The translations under genes and the position numbers were made by a program. From a bacterium (GTDB taxonomy: Bacteria; Bacillota; Bacilli; Lactobacillales; Streptococcaceae): 64,000 nucleotides of DNA. The first letter of the stretch is position 1; each line of letters starts with the position of its first letter. The stretch lies in NCBI GenBank assembly GCA_905221455.1, contig CAJNDF010000006.1:1-64000 (forward strand), given 5' to 3'. Positions 35,818-45,599 of the stretch are shown piece by piece. The notes under the pieces are model-generated. The model had not been told where the DNA came from, did no database searches, and was given only the letters and a program-made list of their open reading frames with translations.

Positions 35818-38800
35818 TTAGTCTTCTTTCTTCTTGCGAGCTACAAGACCAAATCCGCTCAATACTCCGAGAAGTCCAAGTGCTGCTAGGCTAGCATTGT
35901 CTTCTGTACCAGTATTTGGCAATTCCCGTTTAGCTTCAGCTTCTTTAGATACTGTAGCTTGTGCTTCTTGTACTGATTGTTCTGAAGTCACAGGCACTTC
36001 TGGTTTAGCTGGCTGTTCAGGCATTGCTGGAGTTGCTGGCTCTACCGGTTGTGCTGGTGTTTGAGATTGCACCTTACGGTAAACATTGCGAACATTTCCA
36101 TTAGCATCTGTTTCTGTACGAACCAACTCGTAACCTTCTAATGGTTTACCTGGATGTGAACCATTTTCATCCGGAATAATCAATTCACCATTTTCATCTA
36201 CATAAGTTGTTAATACTTTATCTGTAGTTGGTGTTGCTGGAGTTGAAGGTGAATATGCTCTTGTCTTTTTCTTATAGATGTGACGTACTGTTCCATCTTG
36301 ATCAATGACTGTTTCTACATATTCATATTCAGGGATATCTAATACTGGAGATAACATATCGAATTCGTATCCTGGGATTTTATTTCCTTCTGTATCTCTG
36401 AAGATACCTCTTTCTTTTTTAGATGGTGTTGTTACTTTTTCGTATACATGTTCTACATCGCCGTTTGGAAGTTTGTTCGTTGTTACGAATTTGTATCCTG
36501 GAATATCTTTCTTCGGTTGTTCACCTGTTTCTGTTGTTGTTCCTGGAATTACGTTTCCTTCTTTATCCTTGAATGAAGTTGTTACTTTTTCGTATACGTG
36601 TTCTGTATCACCATTTGGTAATTTCTTCGTTTCTACGAATTTATATCCTGGGATATCTTTCTTCGGTTGTTCGCCGTCTTCTGTTGGATTTCCTGGAATT
36701 TCATTTCCTTCTTTATCCTTGAATGAAGTTTTCACTTGTTCGTAGATATGTTCAATGTCTCCATTTGGATGTGTTGTTGTTTCTACGAATCGGTATCCTG
36801 GAATGTCTTTCTTCGGTTGTTCGCCTTCTTCTTCTGGATTATTTGGAATTGAGTGTCCTGCTTTATCCGTATAGATAGTTTTCACTTTTTCATAGACATG
36901 CTCTGTATCACCATTTGGAAGTTTCTTAGTTCCTACTACTTTGTATCCTTTAATAGTCTTAGGATCTTTTGTTCCTTCTTCCGTAGTTGTTCCTGGAATT
37001 GGGTTACCTTCTTTATCCACGTGTTTAGTTGTTACTGGTTCGTAGATATGTTTAGTATTTCCTTTTTCATCCGTTTCAGTCTTAACGATTTTGTATCCTG
37101 GAATTGTTTCTGATGGGTTCTTGCCATCTTTAGATGGGATTAATTCTGTTTCTTTGCCATCTTTTCCTACGACTACAAATTTAGTGTCAGGACGTACAGT
37201 TGGTGTGTATGTTGCAGAAATTGTTCTGCCGTTCTTATCTTTACGTACAACTTCAACTGGAGTAGCTGTTCCTACGAAGTTTTCTTCTGGAGTAAATGTT
37301 ACTTTACCAGTTTCATCAATTGTGTAAGTTCCTTCTCCTGGAATTGTCTTAGTCGTTGTTCCATCAGAGAATGTTGGAGCTACTGTTGTATCCACATCCC
37401 CTTTGAAGACTGGAGTATTCGATTGAGGTTTTCCTTTAGCATCTTCAGATACTACGTTTTCAGTAGTTGTTTTACCTAATACGGTTGGAGTGTAAGTAGC
37501 TGTTACTGGTGTTCCGTTTTCGTCAACACGTTTCACAGTTACACCTGTAGCTTTCCCTACAAAGTTTGCTTCTGGAGTGAAAGTTACTTTACCACTCTTA
37601 TCGATTGTGTAAGTTCCTTCTCCTGGTACAACTACTTTACCTTCTGGATCTGCTCCTTCAAGAGTTGGAGCTACTTTTTCATCGATTGGTACAACCACTG
37701 TTTTACCATTTACTTTAGTAGTTCCTGGTGTAAATACTGGTGTTTCAGATTGTTTTTGACCTTTTTCACCGATAGATGTTGCATCTTTAGAACTTGGAGT
37801 TACTGGTAATACGACTGGAGTGTACTTCGCAGTTACTGGTGTTCCGTTTTTGTCTTCACGTTTGACAGTTACACCTGTTGCTTGACCTGTAAATGATTTT
37901 TCTGGAGTAAATGTTACTGTTCCTTCTTGAGAAACTGTGTAAGTTCCTTCTCCATCAATTGTTACAGAATCAACTGGGTCACCTGTTTTCGGATCTACTA
38001 ATTTCGCTGGTTTATCTGATAATTCTACAGATTTTTCAACACCGTTCACAGTTGCTTTACCTGGTGTAAATACTGGTGTTCCTGTTTGAGTAGCGCCTTG
38101 AGCGTCTGTTGTTACAACATCTTTTCCTGTTGGCGTTACTGGTTTAACTGTTGGAGTATATTTCGCAGTTACTTCTGTACCATTCTTATCCGCACGTTTC
38201 ACTGTTACTCCGCTAGCTTTACCTGTGAAGTTTGGTTCTGGTTTAAATGTTACAACACCATTTTCGTCTACAGTATATGTTCCTTCGTTCGGTACTACTA
38301 CTTTACCTTCTTCATCAGCACCTACTAATGATGGTTTCACTGCTGGATCGATTTCAATTGTAACTTCTTCACCATTCACTGTTGTTTTACCTGGTGTAAA
38401 TACAGGTGTTCCTGTTTGTGTTGCACCTTGAACATCTTCAGAAATTGAATCTTCTGATGTTGGTGTAACTGGTTTAACAACTGGTTTGTAAGTAGCTGTT
38501 GCTGGAGTTCCGTTTGTATCTACACGACGTACTTCAACCCCTTGCGCTTGTCCTGTGAAGTTTGGTTCTGGTTTAAATGTTACAACACCATTTTCGTCTA
38601 CAGTATATGTTCCTTCTCCTGGTACTGTTACTGATTTTTCATCAGTTGGTTCGCCAGTTTCTGGGTCGATTAATTTAGCTGGTACAGTTGTATCGATTGG
38701 AGCTTTATCATGACCTCCTGCAAATGTCGGAGTCCCTGTTTGCTCTTTACCTTGTGCGCCTTCTGAAATAGCTGGTTTTGCAGTTGGTTTAACTGGCGTA

Positions 38801-41800
38801 ATACTTGGTGTATAAGTTGTTGTTACAGCTGTTCCATTTGTATCTTTTGCTTGAACGGTTACTGGTTTAACTTCTCCAGTGTAAGATTTATCTGTTGGTG
38901 TAAATACTGCGACTGGATCTTTACCTTCTTCTTTAACAAGAGTGTAGGTACCTACTACATCACCTGCTGGATTTTTAGCTGGTACAGAATCTGCTGCTTG
39001 TCCATTTTCATCCAGTAATGTGTAAGTTGTTGGATCAATGGCTACTGTTTCTTCTGATTTCACTTTCGTCATTGGGTTTTCAACTTCAACAACCCCACCT
39101 TTGAATGTAACAGGGCTACTTTGAGTTTGACCTTGAATGTCAGAAGTGACTGATGGTTTAGCAGTTGGTTTAGTACCAATTACTACCGCAGTGTATTTAC
39201 CTAAGGCTGGAGTACCGTTTAAGTCTTCACGTTTAACTGTTAATTCAGTACCTTTACCTACGAATCCTGGTACTGGAGTAAATGTTACTGTTCCATCTTC
39301 TGCAACTGTGTATGTTCCTTCTCCATCAATTGTTACAGTCGTTGTTTCTTGACCTGTCTTAGGATCAATTAATTTCGCTGGTTTCGTTTCATCGATAGCA
39401 ACCGTTTTTTCAACACCGTTTACTTCCGCTTTACCACCAACGAAGTTTGGTTTACCACTTTGAACTTTACCTTGAACTCCTGCAGTTAACACTTCTGTAC
39501 CTTCTGGAGTTGCTGGTTTAACAACTGCTGTATATTCTGCAGTTACTTTTGTTCCATTGGCATCTTGACGAACTACAGTAAATGTTTGACCTTTTCCGTG
39601 GAATTGTTTATCTGGAGTAAAGTGAACTGTTCCATCTGGATCTACTGTGTAAGTTCCTTCACCTGGAATTGTTACACTTGTTACTTCTTGACCAGTTGTT
39701 GGATCAACTAGTTTAGCTGGTGTATTGTCATCCATTGGTACTTCTACTTCTTTACCATTGATTGTTGTTTTACCAGGTGTGAATTGTGGTTTACCGCTTT
39801 GAGGTGCACCTTGGATATCTTCTGTGAATGTGTTGATACCTTCTGGAGTAACTGGTTTAACAGTTGGTGTATAAGTAGCTGTAGTTGGCGTTCCATTCGC
39901 ATCTTTCGCTTGAACTGTTGCCGGTACTGGAGTACCTACGAAGTCTTTGTTAGGTGTGAATGTTACTTTACCAGTTGTTGGTTCAATAGTGTATGTACCA
40001 ACTGTGTTTCCTTTAGCATCTTTTGCTGGAATTGTTGTTTCATCAGTTGGGTTTCCAGTAGCTGGATCGATTAATTTTGCTGGTTGAGTAGCATCGATCT
40101 TCATAGGAACTTTAGCATCACCTTGAGTGAATGTTGGAGTTCCTTCTTGAGGTTGTCCTTGCGCACCTTCAGTTGCTGTTGGAGTTCCTGTTGGAGATAC
40201 TGGTGTAATTAATGGAGTATAAGTTGTTGTTACTGGAGTTCCATTTGTATCTTTCGCTTGGATAGTAACTGGAGCAACTTCTCCTGCGTATGTTTTGTCT
40301 GTTGGTGTGAATACTGCAGTTGGTTTACCGTCTACCACTTTAAGTGTGTAAGTACCGATAACATCTCCTGCTGGATTTTTAGCTGGTACTGATTCTGCTG
40401 GATTTCCAGTTTCATCTAATAGTTTGAATGAAGTAGTATCGATTGGTACTTCTTTTTCAACACCGTTGATAGTTGTTTTACCAGGTTTGAATGTTACTTC
40501 TTTAGATTGCTCAACACCTTGTACATCTGTTGAATCTGCTGGTGTAGCAGTTGGTGTTACACCTACGATTGTTGGAGTATAAGTTGTTTTAACTTTTGTT
40601 CCATTTTCATCTTCTGCTTGTACGTTAGCTGGTTGAACTTTACCAGTGTAAGTTTTATCTGTTGGTGTGAAGGTTACTGTATTTGTTGATGGATCAATTG
40701 TGTATTCTCCAACTTTCTTACCATTTTCATCTACAGCATCTACTGGAGTTCCTGCTGCTACTGGGTTTCCTTCTTTATCCAGAAGAACCGCTGAGTTAGC
40801 TTTGATTGCTACTGTTTTTTCAACACCTTCGATTGTTGCTTTACCAGGAGCAAATGCTACGACTCCTGATTGTACTTCACCTTGAATGTTTGAAGAATCT
40901 GCTGGAGTTGCTGTTGGTTTCACTCCTACGATTGATGGAGTATATTTTGTTTCAACTTTAGTTCCGTTGTTATCTTCTGCTTGAACTTTTGCAGGGACAA
41001 CTGGACCTACATAAGCTTTATCCGTTGGTGTGAAGGTTACAACTCCTGTTGTCGCATCTACTGTGTATTCCCCAACTTTGTTTCCATCATTATCTAATGC
41101 TGGTACTGCTCCTTGAGCTTCAGTTCCATCTGCATTTAATAATTTTACCGAACCTGTCTTAATTGGCACTTCCGCATTACCTGCTGTGAATGTAGGTGTT
41201 CCTGTTTGAGTTTCACCTTGGATTCCTGTTGAAGTAGCTGGATCTGCAGTTGGTTTTACTGGTGTAACTTCTGGTGTATAAGTTGTTGTTGCAGTTGACG
41301 TTACGGCTTGTCCATCTTTATCTTGTCCAACTTGCGCTGTTAATGATACGCCAATTCCTTTTGCTTTTCCTTTAAATTGTGGTTCTGGTTGGAATGTTAC
41401 TTCACCAGTTTCAGGATTAATTGTATAAGTTCCTTCACCATCTACAGTAACTGTTTTAGCATCTGTAGGAGCTTTAGTAGCTGGGTCAATTAATTTTGCA
41501 GGATTTGTTGCACTTGGTGTAATTGTTGCTTCGTTATCTTTACCTGCATCCGTTTTGAATACTGGAGTTTCTTTTTGAGCTTTCCCTTGAACGTCGATAG
41601 ACGTTTTTGGTTCTGCAGTAATGTCTTTTGGAGTTACTGTAGGAATGTATACTGCATCCATTGTTTTTGTAGTAGTTGAATGTGTACCATCATTAATATT
41701 TTCAAGACCATGTTGATTTGTTAATGCAGTCCATCCAGTTGATTGACCATTTGAGTCTACTGCACGTAAGACGATACCATCCGCTTTACCAATAAAGTTA

Positions 41801-44547
41801 GCCTCTGGAGTAAATGTAATCTTGTCAGCTGTAACAGTATACGTACCTTGACCTGCAACTTTAAGCGTATCAACTAGATTCTCACCATCAACAATTTTCA
41901 CGCCACCTTGTGCTTTATTAGTAGTTTCTGCACTGATTACATTACTTTGTTCAGTGTAGTGAATTTTACCATATGAGTTGAAAGTAGTTTTACCATTGTT
42001 AGAACCTAAGTCAGTCGCCTTTTCTCCTGAAGCATGAGTTCTGAACTCGATTCCTACTGATTGAGTTTCCCCTTGTTTACCAGTAGTTTCTTCTTTATCC
42101 CCACGTGGTGGATGAGCAACTTGGATTTGGTTATCTTCAACTTCCCCAGAGTATGCAATTCCGGCAGCTTTTTCTACTTGAGCTTCATCTTTTGCAATAC
42201 GAACACGGAAGTTTACAACATCTTTACTAGTGTCGATTACTTGAGTGTTTGTAAATGTTAATTCTACTACTTGATTATTGCCATTTACTTGTACGATATC
42301 AGATTGTTCACCTTCATCGAATTTACCATTTCCATTGAAGTCGATAAATCCACGAACGTATGCTGGCGCCACTGTGTCTGTGAACTTATCATTTCCATTA
42401 GCTGAAGCGTAAAGTTTTACTTTATAAGTATTTTCTGGACCTTGGATGAATTTAACTTCTGGAGCTCCTGTATCCACATTTGTGTGTACATGTTCTTCTG
42501 AAATTAATTGATCCACACCTTCATCGCCTGTATCTTTCAAATCATCTGAATCTACTCCACGAACACGAGTACCTGGCGCAGAGTCAATATCCGCTTTAAC
42601 TTTTCCTAAGAATGGTTGTTGAATTTGTTTCTTTTGTTTTGTTAAATAGTCTGTTGTTTCTGTTCTTAAGAAGTGCTCAGCCATTCCGTATGATTCTGGA
42701 AGATCTCCAAAGTCTGAGAATTTAATCCCAATCATAGAAGATTGTTGTCCAGAAGACATAATGTATAATCCTACTTCTGTTACATTGGCTGTAGATAATA
42801 CTGGAGTACCTGCTCCACCATTATTACGATATCCACCGAATACTTGTGAACCTAAACCAGCAGTAGCAGCATCTGGAGTAGCAAATTTTCCACCGTTTAA
42901 GGCATTAACAAATTTTTCATCTTGCCATCTAAGGATAGCAGTTTTACCACCATTAAGATCTTTAAACTTATCAAGTGGAAGATAAGCATTTTTATTTGAA
43001 CTATACCCAACAATCGCAGCTAAGTCCCATGGAGTACCGTTAGTTGTATAAATTTCAGACTCAAGAGGTCCAATATCTTCCCCAGAAGTCATAACGATAC
43101 CAGGTTTTACAGCTTTACCATTATAAGTAGCAGTTACATCGAATTTAACCCCAGCTGCTTGACCGTTTTTAGGTTGACCTGCAGGGTTTGTTCCTGCGAT
43201 TGTTGTCTTAGATGAACCAGTTGATAAACCAGCATTATTTGTGTGTGTATATCTATTTTGAGGATTTGCACCTAATCCTGTTGCACCATTATCAGGGTTG
43301 AATTTATTTTCTTTATCCGGTTGATATGAGCTTTCTAAATCAGTTCCTGCAACACGATTTTTGAATGTTTCAGTTGATTCAAATGGTTTTAATTCTTTAA
43401 CCGTCATTGTAACAATATAACCAGGAATCAGTTCTTTTGTATATGTTGAACCGATTTGAAGTTGGTTAGATGCAGTTAGATTCGTCCATGCATTTGTATC
43501 TGCAAAGTCTAACCATTGAATTTGGTCATTTAAGTCTTTAATTTCTTTTAAGTTATCTTCTTTAGTTTTTACTTTGATATCTGATAATGAAGAATAACCA
43601 TGATCTTCTAACCATTTCTTACCTGTTTCAGTGCTTGCGTCTTTAAGAGATGTTGCTTGAGTTTCATCTAAGTTAACAGCAAACTTACCGTCACGGCCGA
43701 TTCCAGCATTTTTCAATTCATTGTAAACTGCAAGGATTGATTCGTTAAGGCGTTCCAATTGTGCATCTACTTGCTCTTTTGTGACACTCTTATCAGCCAA
43801 TAAAGTTTTTGTTTCAGCAAGAACTGCTTGGCTTTTAGCTACTGCCGCTGTAACTGCTGCCTTGTTTTCTTCTTTGACATCTGCCTTAGCAAGCTCAGTA
43901 TCAGCTAATTTGTTTGTTACATCTGCTTCTGATGAAGCTTTGTCAAGCGCTGATTTAGCTTCTGAAAGAGCTTTTTCAGTTGGAGTTGCTTTCTTTTCAG
44001 CTTCAGCTTTTGCTGCTTCTTTTTCAGCCGCTTGTTTCTTATCGAAACCAGCTGTGTTTGACTCAGTTACAACAGTACTTAATGCTGATACAGTTTCTGC
44101 TTGTGCATCTAGATCTGCTTGACTAGCATCTGCTTTTGCAAGAGTTGCTTTAGCTGTTGCCAACACTTCCTTAGCTGAGCTTACTACTGTAGCATCTGCG
44201 TATTTAGCAGTTGAAAGTTTAGACTCCAAAGTAGCAATACTTGCTTCAAGGACTGCTTTGTTTACTTTTTTTGCTTCCTCTACTTTAACTTCAGGTTTTG
44301 CTTCTGCAGCCTTTTCAATTTCTACTGTTTCAGATTTAGCATCAGTCTTTTCCTTATCATCTTGACTAGGAGCAACTGTTGTTACTTTTGTTTCAGCATG
44401 TTGTACTTCCGTTGCTGATACCGCACCATTACCTAGGAACATCAAACCAGCCGCAATTGCTACTGATGCTACTCCAAAACTATATTTACGAATACCATAA
44501 CGAATGTATTTCTCCGTTCGAAAATCTTGTTGTTGCTTGCCTTTCAT
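35818..44547 (-). CDS. Giant CshA-like fibrillar adhesin, LPXTG-anchored, 2,909 residues
   Basis: Order of parts: YSIRK signal peptide (YGIRKYSFG, residues 1-45); an Ala/Lys/Glu-rich helical stretch (about 70-282); a folded non-repetitive domain (about 285-815) that ends in GEVEDNQIQVAHPPRGD; 14 CshA-type fibril repeats (about 820-2450) with cores like GEGTYTV-FTPE-F-G; seven ~50-residue repeats (about 2453-2827) of the type DKEGNxIPG-GYKFVET-PNGDTEHVYEKV; a Pro-rich wall region; and the anchor LPNTG near 2875 with a membrane helix and RKKKED. CshA of S. gordonii is a fibril that binds fibronectin and partner bacteria, so adhesion is likely. The ATG at 44547 has AAGGAGG at 12 nt; a TTG at 44559 is less likely. 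Confidence 0.92.
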   Translation of the reverse strand: MKGKQQQDFRTEKYIRYGIRKYSFGVASVAIAAGLMFLGNGAVSATEVQHAETKVTTVAPSQDDKEKTDAKSETVEIEKAAEAKPEVKVEEAKKVNKAVLEASIATLESKLSTAKYADATVVSSAKEVLATAKATLAKADASQADLDAQAETVSALSTVVTESNTAGFDKKQAAEKEAAKAEAEKKATPTEKALSEAKSALDKASSEADVTNKLADTELAKADVKEENKAAVTAAVAKSQAVLAETKTLLADKSVTKEQVDAQLERLNESILAVYNELKNAGIGRDGKFAVNLDETQATSLKDASTETGKKWLEDHGYSSLSDIKVKTKEDNLKEIKDLNDQIQWLDFADTNAWTNLTASNQLQIGSTYTKELIPGYIVTMTVKELKPFESTETFKNRVAGTDLESSYQPDKENKFNPDNGATGLGANPQNRYTHTNNAGLSTGSSKTTIAGTNPAGQPKNGQAAGVKFDVTATYNGKAVKPGIVMTSGEDIGPLESEIYTTNGTPWDLAAIVGYSSNKNAYLPLDKFKDLNGGKTAILRWQDEKFVNALNGGKFATPDAATAGLGSQVFGGYRNNGGAGTPVLSTANVTEVGLYIMSSGQQSSMIGIKFSDFGDLPESYGMAEHFLRTETTDYLTKQKKQIQQPFLGKVKADIDSAPGTRVRGVDSDDLKDTGDEGVDQLISEEHVHTNVDTGAPEVKFIQGPENTYKVKLYASANGNDKFTDTVAPAYVRGFIDFNGNGKFDEGEQSDIVQVNGNNQVVELTFTNTQVIDTSKDVVNFRVRIAKDEAQVEKAAGIAYSGEVEDNQIQVAHPPRGDKEETTGKQGETQSVGIEFRTHASGEKATDLGSNNGKTTFNSYGKIHYTEQSNVISAETTNKAQGGVKIVDGENLVDTLKVAGQGTYTVTADKITFTPEANFIGKADGIVLRAVDSNGQSTGWTALTNQHGLENINDGTHSTTTKTMDAVYIPTVTPKDITAEPKTSIDVQGKAQKETPVFKTDAGKDNEATITPSATNPAKLIDPATKAPTDAKTVTVDGEGTYTINPETGEVTFQPEPQFKGKAKGIGVSLTAQVGQDKDGQAVTSTATTTYTPEVTPVKPTADPATSTGIQGETQTGTPTFTAGNAEVPIKTGSVKLLNADGTEAQGAVPALDNDGNKVGEYTVDATTGVVTFTPTDKAYVGPVVPAKVQAEDNNGTKVETKYTPSIVGVKPTATPADSSNIQGEVQSGVVAFAPGKATIEGVEKTVAIKANSAVLLDKEGNPVAAGTPVDAVDENGKKVGEYTIDPSTNTVTFTPTDKTYTGKVQPANVQAEDENGTKVKTTYTPTIVGVTPTATPADSTDVQGVEQSKEVTFKPGKTTINGVEKEVPIDTTSFKLLDETGNPAESVPAKNPAGDVIGTYTLKVVDGKPTAVFTPTDKTYAGEVAPVTIQAKDTNGTPVTTTYTPLITPVSPTGTPTATEGAQGQPQEGTPTFTQGDAKVPMKIDATQPAKLIDPATGNPTDETTIPAKDAKGNTVGTYTIEPTTGKVTFTPNKDFVGTPVPATVQAKDANGTPTTATYTPTVKPVTPEGINTFTEDIQGAPQSGKPQFTPGKTTINGKEVEVPMDDNTPAKLVDPTTGQEVTSVTIPGEGTYTVDPDGTVHFTPDKQFHGKGQTFTVVRQDANGTKVTAEYTAVVKPATPEGTEVLTAGVQGKVQSGKPNFVGGKAEVNGVEKTVAIDETKPAKLIDPKTGQETTTVTIDGEGTYTVAEDGTVTFTPVPGFVGKGTELTVKREDLNGTPALGKYTAVVIGTKPTAKPSVTSDIQGQTQSSPVTFKGGVVEVENPMTKVKSEETVAIDPTTYTLLDENGQAADSVPAKNPAGDVVGTYTLVKEEGKDPVAVFTPTDKSYTGEVKPVTVQAKDTNGTAVTTTYTPSITPVKPTAKPAISEGAQGKEQTGTPTFAGGHDKAPIDTTVPAKLIDPETGEPTDEKSVTVPGEGTYTVDENGVVTFKPEPNFTGQAQGVEVRRVDTNGTPATATYKPVVKPVTPTSEDSISEDVQGATQTGTPVFTPGKTTVNGEEVTIEIDPAVKPSLVGADEEGKVVVPNEGTYTVDENGVVTFKPEPNFTGKASGVTVKRADKNGTEVTAKYTPTVKPVTPTGKDVVTTDAQGATQTGTPVFTPGKATVNGVEKSVELSDKPAKLVDPKTGDPVDSVTIDGEGTYTVSQEGTVTFTPEKSFTGQATGVTVKREDKNGTPVTAKYTPVVLPVTPSSKDATSIGEKGQKQSETPVFTPGTTKVNGKTVVVPIDEKVAPTLEGADPEGKVVVPGEGTYTIDKSGKVTFTPEANFVGKATGVTVKRVDENGTPVTATYTPTVLGKTTTENVVSEDAKGKPQSNTPVFKGDVDTTVAPTFSDGTTTKTIPGEGTYTIDETGKVTFTPEENFVGTATPVEVVRKDKNGRTISATYTPTVRPDTKFVVVGKDGKETELIPSKDGKNPSETIPGYKIVKTETDEKGNTKHIYEPVTTKHVDKEGNPIPGTTTEEGTKDPKTIKGYKVVGTKKLPNGDTEHVYEKVKTIYTDKAGHSIPNNPEEEGEQPKKDIPGYRFVETTTHPNGDIEHIYEQVKTSFKDKEGNEIPGNPTEDGEQPKKDIPGYKFVETKKLPNGDTEHVYEKVTTSFKDKEGNVIPGTTTETGEQPKKDIPGYKFVTTNKLPNGDVEHVYEKVTTPSKKERGIFRDTEGNKIPGYEFDMLSPVLDIPEYEYVETVIDQDGTVRHIYKKKTRAYSPSTPATPTTDKVLTTYVDENGELIIPDENGSHPGKPLEGYELVRTETDANGNVRNVYRKVQSQTPAQPVEPATPAMPEQPAKPEVPVTSEQSVQEAQATVSKEAEAKRELPNTGTEDNASLAALGLLGVLSGFGLVARKKKED
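36066..37188 (-). repeat. Seven ~150-bp C-terminal repeats within the adhesin
   Basis: Each unit encodes about 50 residues with IPGYKFVET and NGDTEHVYEKV phrases. The central ones are nearly identical in DNA, as expected for units that expand and contract. They resemble wall-proximal repeats of other streptococcal surface proteins. Confidence 0.8.
37190..42085 (-). repeat. CshA-type fibril repeat array (about 14 units)
   Basis: Units of about 95-130 residues, marked by a QGxxQ motif, a GEGTYTV or VGxYT beta segment, TFTP and NGTxVTATYTP. I count 14 QGxxQ-type unit starts, from GKQGETQ to AKGKPQ. A 65-bp stretch is identical between two neighbouring units (38222-38286 and 38552-38616). Confidence 0.85.
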
Positions 44548-44728
44548 ATAGACTAACAACCTCCTTCAATGTATATTTTTGTATGTTGATTTATAATGTT
44601 TAGACAAATAAAAAAGCCCCCCCCCCTTAAATATTTTAGCAATATTAAAGGTATAATATTTTGAGTAGGAAGAACTCAATAATTTTCAACATCTATTAAA
44701 TTATAACACTATAAATTTTTTAAAACAA
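44548..44728 (-). promoter_or_regulatory. Promoter and leader of the giant adhesin gene
   Basis: TTGTTT (44723-44728), 17-bp spacer, TATAAT (44700-44705) with an extended TG. The leader of about 145 nt holds ten consecutive G (44617-44626 as C on plus) followed by CTTTTTTATTTGTCTA. It matches the leader of the left-edge surface gene, where the tract is interrupted by one A. Confidence 0.6.
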
Positions 44729-45211
44729 GTTTAATGACTCAAAACAATTACTTTTATAGATAAAAACATTCTGATATTTTTAAAATTAAACCTGAAAAAA
44801 TTACACCATCCTACAATTTGCTAACTTTTATTCAAAATATCGTTTATTCGTTCCGTATTTTATTCTAAACATAAGGGCTTGAGCTAAATCAATAAACAGT
44901 TCAAAAATAAAGTTCGGATTTTTCTCTTTTTATCAAATTTATTATATAGATGATGATATTATGTAATTTACTGGTGGTGTAAATCATTCTGATATGAAGT
45001 TCTACAAAATTTTATTGTTTTTTATAATTATCCGCAAAATATATAAAATATCTAGTTCAAAAAGTATCATTTAATTTGATAAACACTTCAAGATCCAAAT
45101 CTATATAATCACAAACCATTTATTGATGATCAAGGAAAGTCAAATAACAAATTAAGAAACGAGTAGCAAGCTACTTAAACTAGTGAACTAAGATTACAGT
45201 TAAAACATCTA
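44729..45211. other. Intergenic stretch without a recognised gene
   Basis: Very AT-rich DNA upstream of the adhesin promoter. I find no ORF with a ribosome binding site and no strong hairpin. It borders the point where two chromosomal blocks seem to be joined. Confidence 0.5.
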
Positions 45212-45408
45212 ATACTCTTCGAAAATCTCTTCAAACTGCGTCAACGTCGCCTTGCCGTATGTATGGTTACTGACTTCGTCAGTTCTATTTGCAACCTCAA
45301 AACAGTGTTTTGAGCTGACTTCGTCAGTTTTATCTGCAACCTCAAAGCTGTACTTTGAGCAGCTTGCGGCTAGTTTCCTAGTTTGCTCTTTGATTTTCAT
45401 TGAGTATA
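45212..45408 (+). repeat. BOX element with two boxB modules
   Basis: ATACTCTTCGAAAATCTC to GATTTTCATTGAGTATA. The CTGACTTCGTCAGTT boxB hairpin phrase occurs twice, giving an A-B-B-C layout. Confidence 0.92.
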
Positions 45409-45439
45409 AAATCAATCTCATATCTTTAACAAGTAAAAA

Positions 45440-45538
45440 GTGTACTATAGTGGATTGAAGTCAGACTAGTACAATACAACTTCTAAAGCATTGTTAAAAA
45501 ACTTAATGTACTATTCCAGAATCCATCTATCATAATGG
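45440..45538. repeat. RUP-like miniature element
   Basis: About 100 bp bounded by ACTATAGTGGATT on the left and the imperfect inverse AATCCATCTATCATA on the right. Size and terminal repeats suggest a RUP-type element (a ~107-bp repeat thought to be moved by IS630). Identity was not checked. Confidence 0.4.
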
Positions 45539-45552
45539 CTAGTTTTATCAAT

Positions 45553-45579
45553 CAAAAAAACGAGCACTTTCGTACTCGT
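45553..45579 (-). terminator. Terminator of rplK-rplA
   Basis: ACGAGTAC-GAAA-GTGCTCGT perfect stem with a GNRA tetraloop and seven T on the minus strand. Confidence 0.9.
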
Positions 45580-45599
45580 CCTCTTTTATAAACTACTGA

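Noticed and set aside
36066..42085. Many open frames on the plus strand opposite the adhesin repeats
   Set aside because: They are shadows of the repetitive gene, show the same periodicity and have no ribosome binding sites.
35818..44547. CRISPR-like impression from regularly spaced DNA repeats
   Set aside because: The repeats encode an uninterrupted protein frame with a signal peptide and LPXTG anchor; there are no short identical repeats with unique spacers.
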